Positions 32,509 to 42,962 of a stretch of DNA of 63,248 nt are shown here, in pieces. The notes under the pieces were generated by a model. The model saw nothing but the letters and a program-made list of their open reading frames with translations. It made no database searches and was not told where the DNA came from. Both the position numbers and the translations under genes were made by a program. Numbering within the stretch: position 1 is the first letter of the stretch; each line of letters begins with the position of its first letter. Source of the DNA: Desulfuromonadales bacterium (GTDB lineage: Bacteria; Desulfobacterota; Desulfuromonadia; Geobacterales; Pseudopelobacteraceae); NCBI GenBank assembly GCA_013349405.1, contig DUZS01000022.1, positions 1 to 63,248 on the forward strand, read 5' to 3'.

Positions 32509-33993
32509 CTATGACGATGCTGGTGGCGGCAGATTGGCCACAAGTCGCAATGAAACGGTAAGTTCGTCGAGCTGAAAATGCGGCTTCAGGAACGCAACAG
32601 CCCGGTAGCAACCAGGTTTTCCGGCAATTTCAGTAACATCTACCCGTGCTTCACTCAGAGGATAGCGGGCTTTATCTTCCTGACTGGCATCCTCGTTGAG
32701 AATAACAAATTTGTTAATCCAATTATTCAAAAAGGTTTGCGCATCCTTGCGGGTCATGAAGCTGCCGATTTTGTCCCGCATCATCGACTTCAGGTAGTGG
32801 GCAAACCGTGACGTTGCCATTATGTACTGCAGCTGAGAAGAGAGTTTTGCGTTGGCGTTGGCCGCATCGGTCGCATATGTTTTTTGCTTGTTTGCAGTCT
32901 GGGTGCTGAAAAACGCAGCATAATCAGTATTCTTGCAGTGAACCAACGGGATAAAGCCCAGGTCGGCCAGCTCTTTTTCACGACGGTCGGTGATGGCAAT
33001 TTCAGTCGGGCATTTAAGTGCCACATCACCTTCGTCGGTCTTGAAGGTATGCACCGGCAGTCCCTGCACCAGTCCGCCCCCCTCGACACCGCGAATTGCG
33101 GCACACCAGTGGTACTTGGCAAAAGCATCGGTCAGTCGACTTCCCAAAGCGTACGCGGCGTTTCCCCACAGGTACTTGCCGTGGTCAGTGCCGTCCACAT
33201 CCTCTTCGTAATTGAAGGATTCTACCGGTACATTTGCCTGTCCATACGGCAGACGCATCAGGATATGCGGCAGAGCAAGGGCCACATAGCGTGAATCCTC
33301 GGAATCCCTGAACGATTTCCACTTGGCGTACTCCACGCTCTGGAACCCCTTGGCAAGGTCTCGTGGGCCGCTCAATTCGGTAAAACTGTCCCAGTTGAAC
33401 ATGGTCGGCGCGGCAGCCGATATGAACGGAGCATGGGCGGCAGCAGCAACTTCGGAGATTTTTTCAAGAAGTGTCAGGTCCTGCGGGCTGTTCCCGAATT
33501 CATAATCACCAATCAGGGCACCATATGAAGCGCCGCCGAACATGCCGAACTCCTCTTCATAAATTTTCTTGAACAGGGTTGACTGGTCAAATTCGCTCGC
33601 TTTCTCCATATCCTTCAGCAGATCTTTCTTGCTCACGTTCATCACCCGGATTTTCATTGTTTCGCCGGTTTCGCTCTGCTGCACCAGATAATTCAGACCG
33701 CGCCACGCCCCCTCCAGTTTCTGAAATTCGGCATTGTGCAGAATTTCGTTGAGCTGCGACGAAATGATCCGGTCAATCTGGGCAATACGGGCGTTAATCA
33801 TCAACTCCGTATCTTTTGAAATCGTGACCGTACCTTCCATAATCTGTTTTGCAAACTCGCCAAGGACATCGCGCGCCCACCCTTTCTGACTGTCGTCGCG
33901 CGCCATCCTGCCCTCGTGGATGATCTGATCCAGAATTGACTGCTCCTCTACCTCGGTTACGGCACCAAGTTGTTCTTTTTCCTGTTCCGCCAT
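32509..33993 (-). CDS. tssC: T6SS sheath large subunit TssC
   Basis: A 494-residue TssC/VipB protein. Family features are KLEGAWRGLNYLVQQSET, SKKDLLKDMEKASEFDQS, GMFGGASYGALIGDYEF, LPHILMRLPYG and ATSRFAHYLKSMMRDKIGS. With TssB it forms the contractile sheath. The start follows GAGGAGGG. Confidence 0.97.
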   Translation of the reverse strand: MAEQEKEQLGAVTEVEEQSILDQIIHEGRMARDDSQKGWARDVLGEFAKQIMEGTVTISKDTELMINARIAQIDRIISSQLNEILHNAEFQKLEGAWRGLNYLVQQSETGETMKIRVMNVSKKDLLKDMEKASEFDQSTLFKKIYEEEFGMFGGASYGALIGDYEFGNSPQDLTLLEKISEVAAAAHAPFISAAAPTMFNWDSFTELSGPRDLAKGFQSVEYAKWKSFRDSEDSRYVALALPHILMRLPYGQANVPVESFNYEEDVDGTDHGKYLWGNAAYALGSRLTDAFAKYHWCAAIRGVEGGGLVQGLPVHTFKTDEGDVALKCPTEIAITDRREKELADLGFIPLVHCKNTDYAAFFSTQTANKQKTYATDAANANAKLSSQLQYIMATSRFAHYLKSMMRDKIGSFMTRKDAQTFLNNWINKFVILNEDASQEDKARYPLSEARVDVTEIAGKPGCYRAVAFLKPHFQLDELTVSLRLVANLPPPASS

Positions 33994-34017
33994 ATATATT
34001 CCCTCCTCTATAGATAT

Positions 34018-34539
34018 TTATTCTTTGTTGCCGTCAGTTTCCACGCCTGCCTGTTTGCCAAGTTTCTGAAGAGATTCGGAATCGTTGACGACCTGCTGCA
34101 GCAGTTCATCAAGACGATCATTGCCATCAAGTTTATTCAGCAGTTCCGAGAGTTTCTGCCGGGCATCGACCAGTTTTTTGAGTGGTGCGACCTGCTGAAC
34201 AACCTGTTCGGGGTGAAAATCATCCATTGATTTAAAGCGGAGTTCGACAGCAATTTTTGAATCGTCGTTGGTAATCTTGTTGTCAACTTTAAACGCCAGT
34301 CTCGGCTTCATACCGGCCAGGACATTGTTAAAGTTATCGCGATCGATCTCCACAAACTTACGATCCTTAAGTTTCGGGAGTGGTTCGTCCGGTTTGCCGG
34401 ATAGATCGGACAGGACGCCGACTACGAAGGGAATTTCCTTCATTTCAATGGCATCACCCACCTCCACATCATAGGTAATCTGAACCCGCGGTGCCCTGAC
34501 TCTGTCGATCTTGTGCTGAAGACTCTGTTTTCCTGCCAT
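34018..34539 (-). CDS. tssB: T6SS sheath small subunit TssB
   Basis: A 173-residue TssB/VipA protein, with QHKIDRVRAPRVQITYDVE at the start, then PFVVGVLSDLSGKP, LKDRKFVEIDRDNFN and SMDDFHPEQVVQQV, all typical. GGGGAGG precedes the start. It is 24 bases upstream of tssC. Confidence 0.97.
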   Translation of the reverse strand: MAGKQSLQHKIDRVRAPRVQITYDVEVGDAIEMKEIPFVVGVLSDLSGKPDEPLPKLKDRKFVEIDRDNFNNVLAGMKPRLAFKVDNKITNDDSKIAVELRFKSMDDFHPEQVVQQVAPLKKLVDARQKLSELLNKLDGNDRLDELLQQVVNDSESLQKLGKQAGVETDGNKE

Positions 34540-34564
34540 GATCTACCTCCCCTTTTCGTGTATT

Positions 34565-35863
34565 TTACTTCCCAAGCGCCTTGGTTACATCGATCGTACA
34601 TATTTTGCGGAACAACTCCTGAGCTCTGGCCGGGTCCTCATCTGCATACTCGGCACTGGTGAGACACTGGTAAAGAGATTCAATAACTTCTGCAATCCAG
34701 GCGGGAGATTCCCAGCTTTCCAGGTGGAATTCAGAAATCATCGTATAGAGCTGTTCAACAAGCGGTTTCGCTAAATCCGGTCTTCCCGCCCTGAGACAGA
34801 GCTTGGCCACAAGGAAGCGGTAACGGCTTCGACCACGCTCGGAGGGCTGGCTCCGTGCAGCCAAAAGGAGCAGGTTGAGCGACTCCTTGAGAGAGCCGGC
34901 CTGCATGATTCTGAGCGCCTCATCCCAGAGAGCGGCTTCCTGCGTGGCTTCACTTCCCCCCAGCGTCGCTACGGGAAATGCCGCTCCCGGTGCTGCCTGT
35001 CCGCTCTGATCAGTCGAGCTGTAGCCGGGAGATGAATTATCAGATGTCATCCCTCCTTGTATTACTTCAGGCGTTGCTTCAAATGCGTCCTTCAACCCTT
35101 TCTGCTCCCGGCAGATTTTAACAACGATACGATTACACTCTTCGAGAATCTGGCCAATTTCGGATACTCGCGGGGCATGGTTGCCGAACTTCCCGTCAAT
35201 AGCAGCGTCCAATTCGGCAAAAGCGGCACTACAGTTGGCAATAGTATCCGCCAGCGACTTATAGAAGGCAGCTGAAGATTTTGAAACGGCCAAATCAAAC
35301 TCCTCTGCAGGCAGTTTCCCCTCGGCGATCATCTCCGCACGGCGGTCACCCCGTGCGTCCGCTTCATAGCCAACATCGCGCGACTCTTTCCATTTAGAAA
35401 AAGAGTACCCGAGGCTCGTGCGCGGGTCGGTCAGTGGCACCATGCGAATGGCGGTGGTCAACCTCTCATTGAGAAATTCGAAGGGAGCAATCCGGTAGTC
35501 GAAGTCGTCATCCTCAACCAGAGGATATGCAGTGTCCCAGAATTGCGACAAAAGTGAGGTCAATATCCGAAGACCGGTCTCAACCCCCTCCGCCCCTTCC
35601 TCTATGGCAAGTGCTTCCGTAAGCCAGGCGGCAATCTGAAAATCTTTTGTCTTATTTGTCAGGGCATCAAGCGCCACACGGATAACCTTGTCCATATCCG
35701 CATTCTTATTTTCCCGCTGCCAGTCACCCTGAGGAATGTCATCATCGGCACGCCGGGCCTCCTTAATTTCGTCATACACTTTCGTGTAACGAAGATCTTC
35801 ACCGGCAGGTGATTCTTCTGAAATGGGGGCTGCAATGGCATTGAGGTTGATATGATCTAACAT
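34565..35863 (-). CDS. tssA: T6SS cap/baseplate protein TssA
   Basis: A 432-residue TssA. The N-terminal ImpA domain has PISEESPAGEDLRYTKVYDEIKEARR (in parts) and DFQIAAWLTEALAIEEG. The C-terminal half resembles the VasJ-like type, with a Gln/Ser-rich linker and LFRKICTIDVTKALGK at the end. It overlaps the tagJ stop by one base (TGATG). Confidence 0.93.
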   Translation of the reverse strand: MLDHINLNAIAAPISEESPAGEDLRYTKVYDEIKEARRADDDIPQGDWQRENKNADMDKVIRVALDALTNKTKDFQIAAWLTEALAIEEGAEGVETGLRILTSLLSQFWDTAYPLVEDDDFDYRIAPFEFLNERLTTAIRMVPLTDPRTSLGYSFSKWKESRDVGYEADARGDRRAEMIAEGKLPAEEFDLAVSKSSAAFYKSLADTIANCSAAFAELDAAIDGKFGNHAPRVSEIGQILEECNRIVVKICREQKGLKDAFEATPEVIQGGMTSDNSSPGYSSTDQSGQAAPGAAFPVATLGGSEATQEAALWDEALRIMQAGSLKESLNLLLLAARSQPSERGRSRYRFLVAKLCLRAGRPDLAKPLVEQLYTMISEFHLESWESPAWIAEVIESLYQCLTSAEYADEDPARAQELFRKICTIDVTKALGK

Positions 35864-36669
35864 CAGTCGGCCTCCGCTACGGGGGGATTGAATGTGATTT
35901 CTCCGAGTTCAAGCAGACTTTTTTCCTGATTTCCGACCATAAAAAGATGCTGCCCAACACCTTGGTAGTTTTGATTGCCGAGATCGATCCAATCGGTCAT
36001 CCTCCCCATTCGAATCTGGTCACCTGCAAAAGTTGAAGTACCGGGATACAGCACAGGGAGAAAACATTCAATTGTCAGTCCATCCCATGTCACAATCCTT
36101 CCGGGGGCCCAAATAGTTTCCAGCAGGGTTTTCGGTTTTTGAACTGACAACTCCCTGATTGAAGCGATCGGAAACCAGATGTATCGATCATGGACAAACA
36201 CCTCCATGATACCGGTCAAAGTCGCATCACACTCACTAAAACCGTAAAATGCCTCGATATTTGTCCGGCCGGAAGCTTCCTGAGTCTGTTCCGCAACCAT
36301 GTCCAGCAGTGAAGATGCGGCGCTCGTATCCCCGTCGGCAAGCAATCTTCTTGCTTCAAGCAGAGAGCTCAAAAAAGATGGTGGATCCGTCATGAAATCG
36401 GGCATTTGACGTCCTGCCGCAACTTCCTGCCGGGTTTTCTCAGCAGCAGCGAGATTCCTGTATACGAGCACACCGGTAGCTGTCTCCGGTAGCTGGCTGA
36501 TGAGAAGATCGAGATGCCGCACCACCTTATCCCATTCGCCGTAAAACGCAAGCACCTGAAATAAAAGTGTTCTTGCTTTTGTATCGCCGGGAGAAGCTTT
36601 GATTCTAGAGACCAGGCTCTCTCGGGCTTCTGAAAGCTTCCCTTCCTGTATCAGCTCTACGCTGTTCAT
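35863..36669 (-). CDS. tagJ: T6SS accessory protein TagJ (ImpE family)
   Basis: A 268-residue ImpE/SciE-like protein. The N-terminal TPR-like part reads LIQEGKLSEARESLVSRIKASPGD, then TLLFQVLAFYGEWDKVVRHLDLL. The C-terminal part has WFPIASIRELSVQKPKTLLE and WAPGRIVTWDG. TagJ binds the TssB sheath subunit and modulates ClpV recycling in other systems. The start at 36669 is used because GGAGG lies five bases before it; a start four codons upstream lies within that ribosome site. Confidence 0.9.
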   Translation of the reverse strand: MNSVELIQEGKLSEARESLVSRIKASPGDTKARTLLFQVLAFYGEWDKVVRHLDLLISQLPETATGVLVYRNLAAAEKTRQEVAAGRQMPDFMTDPPSFLSSLLEARRLLADGDTSAASSLLDMVAEQTQEASGRTNIEAFYGFSECDATLTGIMEVFVHDRYIWFPIASIRELSVQKPKTLLETIWAPGRIVTWDGLTIECFLPVLYPGTSTFAGDQIRMGRMTDWIDLGNQNYQGVGQHLFMVGNQEKSLLELGEITFNPPVAEAD

Positions 36670-36689
36670 CACATCCTCCATTCAACGCT

Positions 36690-37379
36690 CTACTGCAGGT
36701 TCCAGAGTGTCACGAAATCCAGAGATTTCAGGGGGCGCCTCATAACTGCCATATATGCGGTTTTGCCCCCACCGATAAAAACGGCAACAGGAGGGGCGGC
36801 ATTTCTTTTTTTTAACAACAGGCTCAGTCGCATCGCAGCAGCCACCTCAATACCGCTGCCGTTATCAGTTTCAAGGGAATACAAACAAAACTCCGATTCC
36901 ATATCTCCGCTCAGAGGTTTAAGAGGAAGAGCCGGGGGCAGGGTGTCGTCCAGCAGAATGTCATCCGGGGAGGGGAGCATGCCCAGGCCCATTTCTAATT
37001 CCGGGATGGTTGTCAATTTGTTTGAAAAGAGCACCATTGCACTGTTCCAGGTCGTTTCGCATGCCAACGGCAGATTTTCCCAGCACTTCCCCCATTGCCG
37101 GTAAGTCCCGCTTCCCATGAGCAACAGGGGATACGGCCTGCCAATGGCGTCACCACTTTCCAATAGCACACCGCACGCAAGCCGGTCATGCATAGTACCG
37201 TTAAGCCAAAATTTCCATGAAACCTGAAATCTGCCAGACATGTCATGGCGCACTTTATCATAGCCCTGCTCTACCCACGAAAACAGGCTCGTTCCAAGAG
37301 TGAACTGGTCCCCGATACGGATATAATCTTTTGCAGCCGGGTGTTTGCCGCACGCCACCCATTGCCAGTGCGTCAACAT
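36690..37379 (-). CDS. tagF: T6SS post-translational regulator TagF
   Basis: A 229-residue TagF/ImpM (DUF2094) protein: GKHPAAKDYIRIGDQFTLGTSLFSWVEQGY split over two short motifs, VSWKFWLNGTM, and GDAIGRPYPLLLMG. In Pseudomonas TagF represses the T6SS by binding Fha, and the threonine phosphorylation pathway can relieve this. Both FHA proteins here make this relevant. It follows tssM by 8 bases. Confidence 0.92.
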   Translation of the reverse strand: MLTHWQWVACGKHPAAKDYIRIGDQFTLGTSLFSWVEQGYDKVRHDMSGRFQVSWKFWLNGTMHDRLACGVLLESGDAIGRPYPLLLMGSGTYRQWGKCWENLPLACETTWNSAMVLFSNKLTTIPELEMGLGMLPSPDDILLDDTLPPALPLKPLSGDMESEFCLYSLETDNGSGIEVAAAMRLSLLLKKRNAAPPVAVFIGGGKTAYMAVMRRPLKSLDFVTLWNLQ

Positions 37380-37387
37380 GGATAAAA

Positions 37388-40300
37388 TTAATCCCAGCAG
37401 TTTGCTACTGCGTGCGGTATCATCCCCTGGGAAGCGCCACTGCCACCACCAGCCATCTTCATGATCTCGTGGGTGCCGCTGAACTGGTAATTAACCCTTA
37501 TAAACTGGACCTTCATCCGGTCAAGTGCAGTCTTCTCCCTCGGAAAATCCTGAGCATAGAACGTGTGCCTCCCCCCTTCGAATGCCTTGAGGAACTCGGG
37601 GAAGCTTACATATTTATGTGCAAGAACCAGATCTCCTATTTCGATCTGAAATACGACTTCTCCACAGGCATCCGGAGACCAGACAAGGTTCTTACTGACC
37701 GGGAAGTTCAGGTTTTCAATTACCAAGGCGCCAGATGCACACTGCATTTCCAGACGAGTGCCCTGCGGTTTGGTGGTCGCTTCAGCATTGACATCAGTAG
37801 GAAGTCCCTTAATGGTTACGTTGTTCCCCTGCTTTACCGAAGGCCCGGCAGCAATTTTTGCTTTAATCCCCTTCTTGAGGAAAACAAAGAATGACGGATT
37901 GAAATCAACACTCCCGCCAAGGGCTGACTTGGTGTAATATCCCTGTTGGGGCGTCCAGCCCATAAATGGTCCTGCCGGATCCTTGGCATATTTCCAGACC
38001 GGCCCTTCAGGCCCCATTATCACCTGCATTGTCTGCGGGTCTGTTGCAGCCTGGGCATCCTGAAGCACTTTTTCTTCCCACTGTTTCTGCAGTACGCACG
38101 CGGCTTCTTTCCTGACAAAACTCCAGAGGAATGTAGATGGTCCTGTCACCAGTTTGAACATGGTGTCGTCGATACCGCCTGGATAGCTCGCCCTGAGTCG
38201 ATGTGAAGCATCAGATGCAAGGTAAAACGGTGACTTGCTCGACACCGCATCTTCAGTAAAGACCTGTTTAGTCATCTCGAAAGCCTGGGGCCTTGATTTG
38301 GTGGCAGAGGACATGGCTGATATCGCAGCGAAGTACTCCTGGTACGGCTTGATTGCTGCTAACTGCGCCCCGCTTTCAACCTTTTTACCGACGAGATCAC
38401 CGACCTTTTCCGCAAGCTTTTTCCCTTCATCGATTGTTTTAACCGCCACTCCCGGCGTCTTGAGAATCTGGTACTGAAACACCTGCTGCACCCAGGCGGG
38501 TGTCGCATCACCTGTGCCGAATGCCAGCAGTTCGCTCGCCATGGCCGTCAGGAAAGCCTGATACGCTCCCTGGTCAGTCGTCATGGCTGCAGCGGCGGTC
38601 TGCCACTCTTTGGCACTGGCAAGACGCTCTTCACCGCGGGGAAACAGTCCGGCAAATCGCTGCCACGCTGCAAAGGCATTACTGCGATACCACCCTTCAA
38701 ACCGTGTCGATTCTCGCTCCACGATGCCCAGTTCCGGGTAAGCGCCCTTGATCTCCTCCATAAGTGCGACAACTTCATTCTTGCCCTTTTTAGTAAATGC
38801 TGACGGAACAAAGATATCTTCATGTACCTTTCGGGAACCGGGCCAGAAGGAGGCGAGGGTGACCGGTTGTGCCGTTCCGGATCTGTTCGCCCATGCCACC
38901 ATCCATCGGAGGTCGCCCCCTCTGACCGACAGCAGGTGCTTCAACCAGGATTGAAGCTGAGCGATCTCCTTGTTGATTTCAGGTTTATCAAGACGCCACG
39001 CAAGGTAATATAGATAGAGGTTGCCGAACTTTTTGGTGATCTCCGGATCCTGGGTATCCTTTATTGACAAGGCGACATAGTCAGGTAGCGGCTTTCCTTT
39101 CAGGGAATCTACTCCCGATGCATCCAGAGATGCCCGCAGCAGGTTAATCCGTCTGACAAGGTGCACGGCATACTGCCCGGCAGTATCCTCCGGCGTACCC
39201 ATTGATACGCCACCAATGACTCCGGACATTCCCCGGTCAAATTCGGCGAGGAATCGATCCTGAAACTGTTTCGCGTATTTCTTCTTGAGCTCGATTTCCA
39301 CCTCCCGGCTTTTGTTCAGCCAGAGGCGAGGGATCCACCAGTTCCTGTTTTTCTGCTCGACCCTCAGTACCATCAGCCTGAACTGATCCATTGAATCAAG
39401 ATCTGCAAAGAAATTACCTTTAAGCTGGGGGCTCTTGGCGATCACTCCGGTAGCGTCGCGAATGATGGCCATGTTCTTGACAAAAGAGTAACTTAAAATT
39501 CCGCAAAGAGAGATCCAAATGAGTACCCAGGATGCGAGGCCAAGGTTTCTGGTGATAATGTGCCACTCGCGGGAACGGGATGTCGGTGCAAATATGGAGC
39601 GATCCATGGGCAGTATTTTATCAAAAAAATCATGCAGAAATATTCCTCTGCTGGTGCCTGGAAGCATCTCCTGATCCGAAATGAGCCCCAATCCTCCGAG
39701 CAATTTAGAAAAGGGTGTACCTTCCTGCTTACCGCTTGAAAAGAACACCCCCCGGAAAAGCGGTGTCTCCTGGTAGCTATTCTCCTGAAATGCCGTCTTT
39801 ACAAAAACCTCAAGCCCGGGTTTCAGGCACTGGAACTCATCGGGAAAAATCACTATTCCTGAATTTTTACGACCGGATTCACTTTGGTTGAGCAGGTAAA
39901 GGCGGAGGTTTTTGAGTCTTTCAGTGACCGCTGTGAATGCAGTTTCGAAAAAGCCGGAAACGTCTTTGGATAGATCCTGGTTAATGAAGCCCATAGGGTT
40001 TGCGTGTGACTGTTCCGGCAGAGCCTCGCAAAACTGGGTCATTCCCTGGATCAGGTCACATTTTGTCACAAGCAGATACACAGGAAATGTAACACCGAGT
40101 GACAGCATCAGTTCATCAATACGGCTGCGCAGTTGTTTCCCGTCAGCTTCAAGGGTCTCCGGATATCCTCCCAGCAGCTTGTCGGCGGCAACCGTGATTA
40201 TCAAACCGTTTATCGGCTCTTTTTTCCGGTACTTTCCAAGCAGGGACAGGAACTTCTGCCACTCATCCCTGTCACTTTTCTGATCCACAGTAATGGCGTA

Positions 40301-40831
40301 GCGACCGGCAGTGTCGATAATGATCGACTTATCGAAGAACCACCAGTCACAGTTCCGTGTTCCGGAAACTCCGGACGTATGATGCGCTTCCGAGAAAGGC
40401 GAAGAAAGACGGGCACTGCTGATGGCAGTGGTCTTGCCGGAGCCGCTCTCACCCATGATCATATACCAGGGAAGAACGTAGAGCGGGTTCCCCTGTTTCT
40501 TCAGGTGCGACTTTTTGAGGGTCTCAATCGCTTCTTTCCACCGGGTCTGAATCTCCAGCATCTGACCCTGCTCGGCAGATGACATTGCCGTGACCTGGTT
40601 GTTGTCCTGCTCAATAACCTGCTGGACAAAATTCTGTTCCCTGCGCCTCTGCAATAGTTTCCTGACAAACAGGAAGCCGCTATAAAAGCCCGTGAGGCAG
40701 ATGGCAATGAATAGACCTATCCACCATGGCCAGGCCATGATGTAGACTGCACCGATAATGGTAAGAAGCACCAGTGCGACGAGAGCGACAATGAGGAGAT
40801 ATTTGAGAATAGTGAGAAGTGTATTTTTCAA
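37388..40831 (-). CDS. tssM: T6SS membrane complex protein TssM (IcmF)
   Basis: A 1147-residue IcmF protein. Two N-terminal membrane helices (about 8-30 and 37-57) and a cytoplasmic Walker A GESGSGKT (127-134) are visible, with a third helix near residue 440 (WVLIWISLCGILSYSF). The long periplasmic part ends in the C-terminal domain with FSHE-like GTHEIMKMAGG. An intact Walker A motif suggests NTP binding. It forms the trans-envelope core with TssL and TssJ. Confidence 0.97.
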   Translation of the reverse strand: MKNTLLTILKYLLIVALVALVLLTIIGAVYIMAWPWWIGLFIAICLTGFYSGFLFVRKLLQRRREQNFVQQVIEQDNNQVTAMSSAEQGQMLEIQTRWKEAIETLKKSHLKKQGNPLYVLPWYMIMGESGSGKTTAISSARLSSPFSEAHHTSGVSGTRNCDWWFFDKSIIIDTAGRYAITVDQKSDRDEWQKFLSLLGKYRKKEPINGLIITVAADKLLGGYPETLEADGKQLRSRIDELMLSLGVTFPVYLLVTKCDLIQGMTQFCEALPEQSHANPMGFINQDLSKDVSGFFETAFTAVTERLKNLRLYLLNQSESGRKNSGIVIFPDEFQCLKPGLEVFVKTAFQENSYQETPLFRGVFFSSGKQEGTPFSKLLGGLGLISDQEMLPGTSRGIFLHDFFDKILPMDRSIFAPTSRSREWHIITRNLGLASWVLIWISLCGILSYSFVKNMAIIRDATGVIAKSPQLKGNFFADLDSMDQFRLMVLRVEQKNRNWWIPRLWLNKSREVEIELKKKYAKQFQDRFLAEFDRGMSGVIGGVSMGTPEDTAGQYAVHLVRRINLLRASLDASGVDSLKGKPLPDYVALSIKDTQDPEITKKFGNLYLYYLAWRLDKPEINKEIAQLQSWLKHLLSVRGGDLRWMVAWANRSGTAQPVTLASFWPGSRKVHEDIFVPSAFTKKGKNEVVALMEEIKGAYPELGIVERESTRFEGWYRSNAFAAWQRFAGLFPRGEERLASAKEWQTAAAAMTTDQGAYQAFLTAMASELLAFGTGDATPAWVQQVFQYQILKTPGVAVKTIDEGKKLAEKVGDLVGKKVESGAQLAAIKPYQEYFAAISAMSSATKSRPQAFEMTKQVFTEDAVSSKSPFYLASDASHRLRASYPGGIDDTMFKLVTGPSTFLWSFVRKEAACVLQKQWEEKVLQDAQAATDPQTMQVIMGPEGPVWKYAKDPAGPFMGWTPQQGYYTKSALGGSVDFNPSFFVFLKKGIKAKIAAGPSVKQGNNVTIKGLPTDVNAEATTKPQGTRLEMQCASGALVIENLNFPVSKNLVWSPDACGEVVFQIEIGDLVLAHKYVSFPEFLKAFEGGRHTFYAQDFPREKTALDRMKVQFIRVNYQFSGTHEIMKMAGGGSGASQGMIPHAVANCWD

Positions 40832-40845
40832 GGCATCACCACACC

Positions 40846-41505
40846 CTAGGAGATTTTTTCAACCACGCCTGCAAGAGTGAATCGGAACATCAGGTAAAGT
40901 ATACCGAAAAGCACAAACGGTGCGACAATGGCGATAACTGTACCAAGTGAATATCTTGACGATTTTATCTGTACCTCTGCTCCGCGCAGCGGCACACCTT
41001 CCGGAAAGAGGTCAGCGCGGTCCGGTGGGTTCATCCCGGGAGTGCTCCCCGAAATGACTTTAAGATTTGATCCGCGCAACTGATTTAACAGGAAATCATC
41101 GCCCTGATTGATAAAGCGACCTTTAAAGCCAAGGGAGAGACAGCAATAGTACACTTCGCGGAGCTCTTTCTGATGAAGCGCCAGGTTATTGAGCCGGTCG
41201 AACACTTCAACGCCGGCATCAGTCGTATTGTAAAAAAGCCTCTGCAGCTGTTCTCTCTGCCAGGCTCCTCTGTATTGCCAGTTCGACGCAAGCAGTGCCT
41301 CGTCAATCCAGGCACAGACAGCAAATTTAGCCTGATCATATTCGTCCTGAGGTATCGACCCATTTTTTGCCGGAGTCTCGCTTGCCTTGAGAAGGCGGAT
41401 AACATCCTCTCTGACCTGCTCGTATGAAGATGTATTCCGGTTCATATTTTCCCGCATCAGCTCCACATAACCAATAAGCTGAACAAAACAATCAATAAGG
41501 CGCAT
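40846..41505 (-). CDS. tssL: T6SS membrane complex protein TssL (DotU)
   Basis: A 219-residue DotU-type TssL. Typical parts are KFAVCAWIDEALLAS, the Leu/Phe-rich YCCLSLGFKGRF and one C-terminal membrane helix (about 188-210). It has no OmpA-like peptidoglycan-binding extension. The start at 41505 (GGGGGA upstream) is chosen because 19 residues from an earlier ATG are hydrophilic and atypical. Confidence 0.95.
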   Translation of the reverse strand: MRLIDCFVQLIGYVELMRENMNRNTSSYEQVREDVIRLLKASETPAKNGSIPQDEYDQAKFAVCAWIDEALLASNWQYRGAWQREQLQRLFYNTTDAGVEVFDRLNNLALHQKELREVYYCCLSLGFKGRFINQGDDFLLNQLRGSNLKVISGSTPGMNPPDRADLFPEGVPLRGAEVQIKSSRYSLGTVIAIVAPFVLFGILYLMFRFTLAGVVEKIS

Positions 41506-41563
41506 GTCAGATCCCCCGTTTCCGTAACTGCATGGTTTTCTGTGTTCCTCCATGGTCGGCATC

Positions 41564-42961
41564 CTACACCCGCGTCACGATCATTAATTCGGCCTCAAGG
41601 TCTTCAGGTGCGTTGTCCCAATAAAGTGCGATATTGCGCCCCTTTTCCACCTGAGCCCAATGTTCACCGTTACTGTCTACGGCAAAATAATACGTATCAG
41701 CCCTCCTTGGGAGCTCCTGAGGCGGATTCTGCAGATATTCAAGGGCGGTTCCGGGAAGGGCGCGGGCGATCAGGAGTGGCATGCGCTCGCGCGAAGAAAG
41801 CTTAACAACGGCGGACACAGACTGCAGAAAAGAGCGGGACTCGTCCCCGGACTTAAGGGCAAGGAAATAGCGGTACTTCTGCTCAAAATTTGCTGGTTTC
41901 ATCTCAGAAGTGAAATATGTACCATCATACAGAAGTGGTAACACATATTCCGGGCCGGCTGTTATTTCGTCAAGAAGCTTGATTATCAACAGATGAGCCG
42001 AAAAGAAACATTCCCCAAGATTCTGGTGGTCGTATTCCGGAAGGAGCTTCATTCCATCCTGCATCGACTCGCCCTGAGCATTGATCGTTTCGGAAAATGT
42101 TGACAGCTCCCCGATCAGTTGGCGTAGAACTCCATACGCGTGCCAGGGATGGAGCTGCCTGCTGGTCTCACAGTAGTGAAAAAGCAGTGGCAGAAATCTG
42201 TTGAGCGATCGAAGCGCCAACAGATAGACCATATCCCTGGTACCGAAGTCAGAGGTTTGAATACCACGTTGCCTTTTGTAACCCTCAAGTTGACGGCTCC
42301 GTGAGGAGAGCTGATCCCTTATCTCCTTCACGTTTTCGAAAAGGAGCTGCGAACTGCCTATTGAGAGACATGGCGGGATAAATTTCTGTGAAAATTCGAT
42401 TCCCTCTCTGGTTCGCTCAAGTTGCGCTACGGGAATAAGCAGGTAGTCACCAATCAGGTTAACTTCAGATTCCCAAAAAATCTTCATGACGAAGCTCATG
42501 CGCCTGACGTCGCCCGATGGTCCGCTGGAATGAATGTCAACAACACTTTCCGGGTCGTTTGTAACAGCATACCGGGTTGAAACTTTTGAGATATTGTCCA
42601 TGGAATCAATTGCGGTGACATTCTCGCCCGACTCGTTCCACTTCTTTAGTCCGATATAAATTGTGAACGGTTTGCCACCGGCGACCCAGTCTTCTTCAAA
42701 GGTCCGGGACTCGATAACGGCATTGCCCGGAGTGACCAGGTGGGAGCCATCAGGAAAGACGAATTCCCCCTTGGAGAGCTGAAAGGATCTGGTTCCCAGA
42801 GCGGCTTTATGGACTCCGATGGAGTACACGCCCCAGAAATGCGGGTTCATATATTCCAGTTGGGGGATGTGCAGGGATTGATTGACCCGGTCCGCAAGCT
42901 GAAAGTGTTGCGGTTGAAGAAACAAGCCCTGGTGCCAATAGAGAGGTCGCTGTAGTTCCAT
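41564..42961 (-). CDS. tssK: T6SS baseplate protein TssK
   Basis: A 465-residue TssK. The N-terminus YWHQGLFLQPQHFQLADR is diagnostic, followed by NPHFWGVYSIGVHKAAL. The middle has CLSIGSSQLLFENVKEIRDQL and the C-terminus has TYYFAVDSNGEHWAQVEKG with the usual receptor-binding-like region. It links baseplate to membrane complex. It begins one base after the tssJ stop. Confidence 0.96.
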   Translation of the reverse strand: MELQRPLYWHQGLFLQPQHFQLADRVNQSLHIPQLEYMNPHFWGVYSIGVHKAALGTRSFQLSKGEFVFPDGSHLVTPGNAVIESRTFEEDWVAGGKPFTIYIGLKKWNESGENVTAIDSMDNISKVSTRYAVTNDPESVVDIHSSGPSGDVRRMSFVMKIFWESEVNLIGDYLLIPVAQLERTREGIEFSQKFIPPCLSIGSSQLLFENVKEIRDQLSSRSRQLEGYKRQRGIQTSDFGTRDMVYLLALRSLNRFLPLLFHYCETSRQLHPWHAYGVLRQLIGELSTFSETINAQGESMQDGMKLLPEYDHQNLGECFFSAHLLIIKLLDEITAGPEYVLPLLYDGTYFTSEMKPANFEQKYRYFLALKSGDESRSFLQSVSAVVKLSSRERMPLLIARALPGTALEYLQNPPQELPRRADTYYFAVDSNGEHWAQVEKGRNIALYWDNAPEDLEAELMIVTRV

Positions 42962-42962
42962 G